DNA of 24,226 nt from DASTHS01 sp035718085 (lineage in GTDB: Bacteria; Actinomycetota; Acidimicrobiia; Acidimicrobiales; Palsa-688). Below the pieces are notes generated by a model, which had not been told where the DNA came from, made no database searches, and worked only from the letters and a program-made list of their open reading frames with translations. The position numbers were made by a program, and so were the translations under genes. Each line of letters starts with the position of its first letter. Position 1 is the stretch's first letter. The DNA lies in contig DASTHS010000091.1 of assembly GCA_035718085.1 (NCBI GenBank), positions 1-24,226 on the forward strand. The letters are read 5' to 3'. Shown one piece after another: positions 21,256 to 24,226 of this stretch.

Positions 21256-21924
21256 GTGGTGGAACTGGCCAAGCCCTACCTCGACGTCGGGATGTACACC
21301 GACCGCTACGACCAGGCGCGGGCGTTCTACGTCGACGGCCTCGGCCTGGCCTACGAGGAGCTGCTCAAGGTGGGCGGCGGGGTGCACCAGCACCGTCTTT
21401 CGCTGCACGGCGCGGTGCTGAAGCTGAACAGCTCCCGTGACCCGCTCCCGGCGGCGGCGACCAACTACGTCGGCCTCGACATCGGCGTCGACCCAGATGC
21501 CGACGACGACCTCCAGCGACTGACCGACCCCGACGGCACCGCCGTGCGCGTCGGCCGGGGGCCGCTCACCTGCGTGCACTGGGCGAGCAGCCGGCCCCAG
21601 CGGCTGACGGAGCTGCTGGTGGAAGGGCTCGGCGCCACGGACGCCGGCGACGGGCGGCTGCGGGTCGGGCGCACCCTCGTGGCGGTGCGCGACGGGGGAG
21701 GCCCGGTCGGGGAGCTGCGGGCGCGCGGCCTGCGGTACCTCACGGTGCAGGTGCGCGACGTCCGGGCCGAGCACGCCCGCCTGATCGCCCTCGGGTGGCG
21801 GGAACGGCGCGCCCCGGTGCGCCTCGGCGACACCGCGTGCATCTCGTTCGTGGCCGACCCCGACGGGGCGCCCCTGGAGGTCTCCCAGCGAGCCTCGCTC
21901 ACCGGGCCGCTGCCGCCGGCCTGA
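21256..21924 (+). CDS. VOC (glyoxalase/bleomycin resistance) superfamily protein, two-domain
   Basis: 222 aa. Two adjacent GTG codons make the start uncertain by one residue. The protein is built of two VOC modules. Residues 7-105 begin LDVGMYTDRYDQARAFYVDGLGL and end in LTDPDGTAVRVG. Residues 107-210 begin HWASSRPQRLTELLVEGLGA and end in SFVADPDGAPLEVSQ. The DPDG turns before the last strand are typical of the fold. His43/His45 in GGGVHQHRLSLHG and Glu207 in APLEVSQ are possible metal ligands, though a complete ligand set is not obvious. VOC proteins include lyases, dioxygenases and antibiotic-binding proteins, so function is not assigned. It is divergent from the GNAT gene; the next gene starts 93 nt downstream. 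Confidence 0.85.
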   Translation: MVELAKPYLDVGMYTDRYDQARAFYVDGLGLAYEELLKVGGGVHQHRLSLHGAVLKLNSSRDPLPAAATNYVGLDIGVDPDADDDLQRLTDPDGTAVRVGRGPLTCVHWASSRPQRLTELLVEGLGATDAGDGRLRVGRTLVAVRDGGGPVGELRARGLRYLTVQVRDVRAEHARLIALGWRERRAPVRLGDTACISFVADPDGAPLEVSQRASLTGPLPPA

Positions 21925-21945
21925 CGCAACCGAGCATCGATCGCC

Positions 21946-21969
21946 TCGGCCGGTGGCTTCGGCCGGTGG
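21946..21969. repeat. 11-bp direct repeat upstream of the membrane glycosyltransferase gene
   Basis: TCGGCCGGTGG occurs at 21946-21956 and again at 21959-21969, a perfect direct repeat with a 13-bp period. It lies between the VOC stop and a TACCCT candidate -10 box at 21982-21987, where a regulator binding tandem sites would be placed. No known operator is recognised. Confidence 0.4.
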
Positions 21970-21981
21970 GGCGCAGACCGG

Positions 21982-22014
21982 TACCCTGTGCCACTCCGAT
22001 CGCCCGAGGAGGTC
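21982..22014 (+). promoter_or_regulatory. candidate -10 box and strong ribosome site for the membrane glycosyltransferase
   Basis: TACCCT (21982-21987) fits the TANNNT -10 pattern. GAGGAGGT (22006-22013) is a near-perfect Shine-Dalgarno ending 4 nt before the GTG at 22018, the strongest in the window, and fixes that start. The -35 region is not recognisable. Confidence 0.5.
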
Positions 22015-22017
22015 GAA

Positions 22018-24226
22018 GTGCTCGCCGCCTGGTTGCTCGTGGCGCTGTGGTCGCTGGCGGCGGGCTCCCTCGCCGTCTTCACCCCGGCCGCCCGCCGCGG
22101 GGTGGCCGCCCTCGCCGCCGTCCCCGTCACCGTCGCAGCCCTCGCCGTGGCGGTCGGGGTGTCGCTCGCCCTGGGCGCCCGCCCCGTCTTCGCCGTCAGC
22201 GGCGCGGCCGTCGCCGGGTGCGCCATCGCCGTCTGGACGCCGGCGACCCGGCGGTGGGGTGCGATCGGCCGGGTGGTCTGGGGCTCGGCGGTCTGGGCCG
22301 GGGCCCTCTACCTCGCCTACCTCCTCGAATGGACGTTCCGGTCACGGCTGGGGGTGGTGGGCACAGCCGGCGGATTGCTGCTGTGGGTGCTCGAGGCGTC
22401 GGCCTACCTGCTCGGCCTGGCGTTCCTTTGGGAAGCGGTCGACGTGCTCGCTTCGGCCGCCTGGCGGCGGCGGGTCGTTGAGCCGCCGCTGGCCCCCGAG
22501 GGCGCCACGGTGCCATTCGTGTCGCTGCACGTGCCGGCGCACAACGAACCGCCAGAGATGGTGATCGCCACGCTCAGCAGCCTGCTGGCCCTCGACTACC
22601 CGGCCGACCGCCTCGAGATCTTGATGATCGACGACAACACCGACGACCCCGGCCTCTGGGAGCCCGTGGCCGAGTTCGCCGAGGGACACCCCGACCGGAT
22701 CAGGTTCTTCCACCTCCACGACTGGCCAGGCTTCAAGTCCGGCGCCCTGAACTTCGCCCTGGCCCGCACCGACCCGAGCGCCGAGGTGGTCGGCGTCATC
22801 GACGCCGACTACCTGGCCGACCCCGACTACCTGCGGCGCTGCGCTCCCCTGTTCCAGGCAGAGGAGCGCCTCGGCTTCCTGCAGACCCCGCAGGACTACC
22901 GCGAATACGAGCACGCCGCCTACTACCGGCGCCTCTACGACTCGTACGCCTACTTCTTCGACGTGTCGCAGCTGAGCCGCAACGAGCGGGACGGCGCCAT
23001 CTTCGGCGGCACCATGGGCCTCATCCGCCGCCGGGCGTTGGCCGAGGTCGGCGGGTGGGACGAGTGGTGCATCACCGAGGACGCCGAGCTGTCGCTGCGG
23101 CTGCTGCGGGCCGGGTGGTCGGGGCGCCACATCGACCGCAGCTTCGGGCGGGGCATCATGCCCCTGACCTTCGACGCCCTCAAGCGCCAGCGCTACCGCT
23201 GGTGCTTCGGCGGCATCCAGATCCTGCGGATGCACTGGCGGTCGCTGCTGCCGTGGAAGCGCGACCCCGACAACCGGCTCACGCTGGCCCAGCGCCTGGC
23301 GTACCTGGTGGGCGGGTTGCAGTGGTACGGCGACGTGCTCGGCCTGGCGTTCGCCGCCCTCCTGCTGCTCGCCACCGTCGACCAGGCGGTCGGGGCGGGT
23401 GTGGTGTTCCGGCGGATGAACGGCTTCCTCCTCGTCGCCGTGCCGTCGTTGGCGGCGCTCGGCGTGGGCCGGTCGCTGGTGCTGTTGCGGCGAACGTCCG
23501 GCTCGGGCTGGCGCCAAGCGCTGGGGGCGTTCGGCATCTGGCTGGCGCTCGGGTGGACGGTGGCGTGCGCGTCGCTCCGCGGCGCGGTGGCGCCGGCCGG
23601 GGTCTTCCTGCGCACCCCGAAGACCAAGGGCGACCCGAGCCTCGCCGACGCCGTGCGCACCAACCGGGTCGAGGCGGCCCTCGCCACGCTCGGCGCAGGG
23701 GGCATGGCCCTGGCGGGGTTCGATCTCTCCGGCAGCAGCCGGTGGCTGCTGCCCTCGCTGCTGGCCCTGCCCGTCGCCGGGATGCTCGCGGCTCCGCTGA
23801 ACACCGTTGCTGCGTTGCGGGCCGACCTGCCCGAGGAGCTGCGGCGTCGGCGGCGCACCGAGCTGCTCCGGGCGTGGACGGGCGGCCCCCTGCGCCCGGT
23901 GCGGCTGGTGGGGGCGGTCGCGGCGGGGTTCGTGCTGGCGGCGACGACCGCGGTGCTGCTGGCCCCCGGTGGGCGGGTCGGTCCGTCTGCCGACCTGCTC
24001 CACGAGGCCAGCGGCCAGGGCCCCCGGAGGGTGCCGGTCAGCACGCTGCCCCCGTCGACCACGGTGCCCGGCGCCGTGGTGCCCGCCACCGCGGCCGGCG
24101 GCGGGCGGTCGCCGGCGACGACCGGTGGTGCCGGCACGGCGACGGCCTCGGGCGGCCCGCGCTCGGTGACGGCACCGTCGGTGGTCTCTCCCGGAGCCGC
24201 CGGGCTGGTGACCACCAGCCCGACGG
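22018..24226 (+). CDS. membrane glycosyltransferase family 2, cellulose synthase-like (partial, 3' end beyond window)
   Basis: 736 codons are visible with no stop. Three or four N-terminal membrane segments (about 1-140) lead to a GT-A domain starting at FVSLHVPAHNEP. The processive-synthase motifs are complete: IDDN (Asp205), DAD (262-264), TED (353-355) and QRYRW (391-395). Six further hydrophobic segments follow between about 420 and 650, ending in LVGAVAAGFVLAATTAVLL. From about 651 the sequence turns into a Pro/Thr/Ser/Ala/Gly-rich tail that continues past the window edge and probably links to an extracytoplasmic domain. It should polymerise or transfer sugars at the membrane, as in cellulose or related exopolysaccharide synthesis. 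A PilZ domain is not seen in the part present. Donor and product are unknown. Confidence 0.9.
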   Translation, partial: MLAAWLLVALWSLAAGSLAVFTPAARRGVAALAAVPVTVAALAVAVGVSLALGARPVFAVSGAAVAGCAIAVWTPATRRWGAIGRVVWGSAVWAGALYLAYLLEWTFRSRLGVVGTAGGLLLWVLEASAYLLGLAFLWEAVDVLASAAWRRRVVEPPLAPEGATVPFVSLHVPAHNEPPEMVIATLSSLLALDYPADRLEILMIDDNTDDPGLWEPVAEFAEGHPDRIRFFHLHDWPGFKSGALNFALARTDPSAEVVGVIDADYLADPDYLRRCAPLFQAEERLGFLQTPQDYREYEHAAYYRRLYDSYAYFFDVSQLSRNERDGAIFGGTMGLIRRRALAEVGGWDEWCITEDAELSLRLLRAGWSGRHIDRSFGRGIMPLTFDALKRQRYRWCFGGIQILRMHWRSLLPWKRDPDNRLTLAQRLAYLVGGLQWYGDVLGLAFAALLLLATVDQAVGAGVVFRRMNGFLLVAVPSLAALGVGRSLVLLRRTSGSGWRQALGAFGIWLALGWTVACASLRGAVAPAGVFLRTPKTKGDPSLADAVRTNRVEAALATLGAGGMALAGFDLSGSSRWLLPSLLALPVAGMLAAPLNTVAALRADLPEELRRRRRTELLRAWTGGPLRPVRLVGAVAAGFVLAATTAVLLAPGGRVGPSADLLHEASGQGPRRVPVSTLPPSTTVPGAVVPATAAGGGRSPATTGGAGTATASGGPRSVTAPSVVSPGAAGLVTTSPT

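Noticed and set aside
1..24226. tRNA, rRNA, CRISPR arrays, transposases, integrases or attachment sites
   Set aside because: None was seen on either strand by eye; tRNAscan-SE and Infernal would be needed to exclude small RNAs fully.

Overview
The window is 24.2 kb of very GC-rich, gene-dense DNA. GTG starts, 1-4 nt gene overlaps, a Tat-secreted DUF1501/DUF1800 pair, SpoIIE-type phosphatase/HATPase regulators and actinobacterial-looking radical SAM proteins point to a high-GC actinomycete, possibly of the Acidimicrobiia. That placement is inference; there is no rRNA or tRNA gene to test it. No CRISPR array, insertion sequence or integrase was seen, and no stretch over 300 nt lacks a gene.

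Layout. 98-1186 (+) is a membrane-anchored amidase_3-like protein, convergent with a transglutaminase-like protein (1173-1976, -). 2118-2933 and 2954-4210 (+) are an alpha/beta hydrolase and an MFS exporter, followed by a short alkylsulfatase-like metallo-beta-lactamase (4284-5573, +). On the minus strand, 10792 down to 8330 encodes an RsbW-like HATPase, an RsbQ-like hydrolase and an RsbP-like PAS-PP2C phosphatase. This is a compact energy-stress partner-switching module, followed by the DUF1800/DUF1501 pair (8268 down to 5570).

The most interesting region is the minus-strand operon from 18985 down to 10888. In order it encodes a radical SAM protein, an MTA/purine nucleoside phosphorylase homologue, a TIGR04283-type glycosyltransferase, an MFS transporter, a metallophosphoesterase-radical SAM fusion, a peroxiredoxin-like protein with an in-frame UGA, a TIGR04282-type transferase and a HAD hydrolase. 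The first seven genes are joined by 1-4 nt start/stop overlaps. The UGA lies in a U-x-x-C redox motif, in the place of the first Cys of the usual CxxC. It is followed at the proper distance by a hairpin with a GGU-type apical loop, so this is very probably a selenoprotein that ordinary gene callers truncate. The two transferase families are the ones named for association with radical SAM/selenodomain (arsenosugar) loci, but no ArsS- or ArsM-like gene is visible here. The locus therefore looks like a different, possibly undescribed, selenium-dependent radical SAM pathway. A flavin disulfide-reductase-like gene (19112-20485, +) diverges from it.

The right end holds a GNAT acetyltransferase (-), a two-domain VOC protein (+) and a large membrane glycosyltransferase of cellulose-synthase type (+) that runs off the window with a Pro/Thr/Ser/Gly-rich tail.
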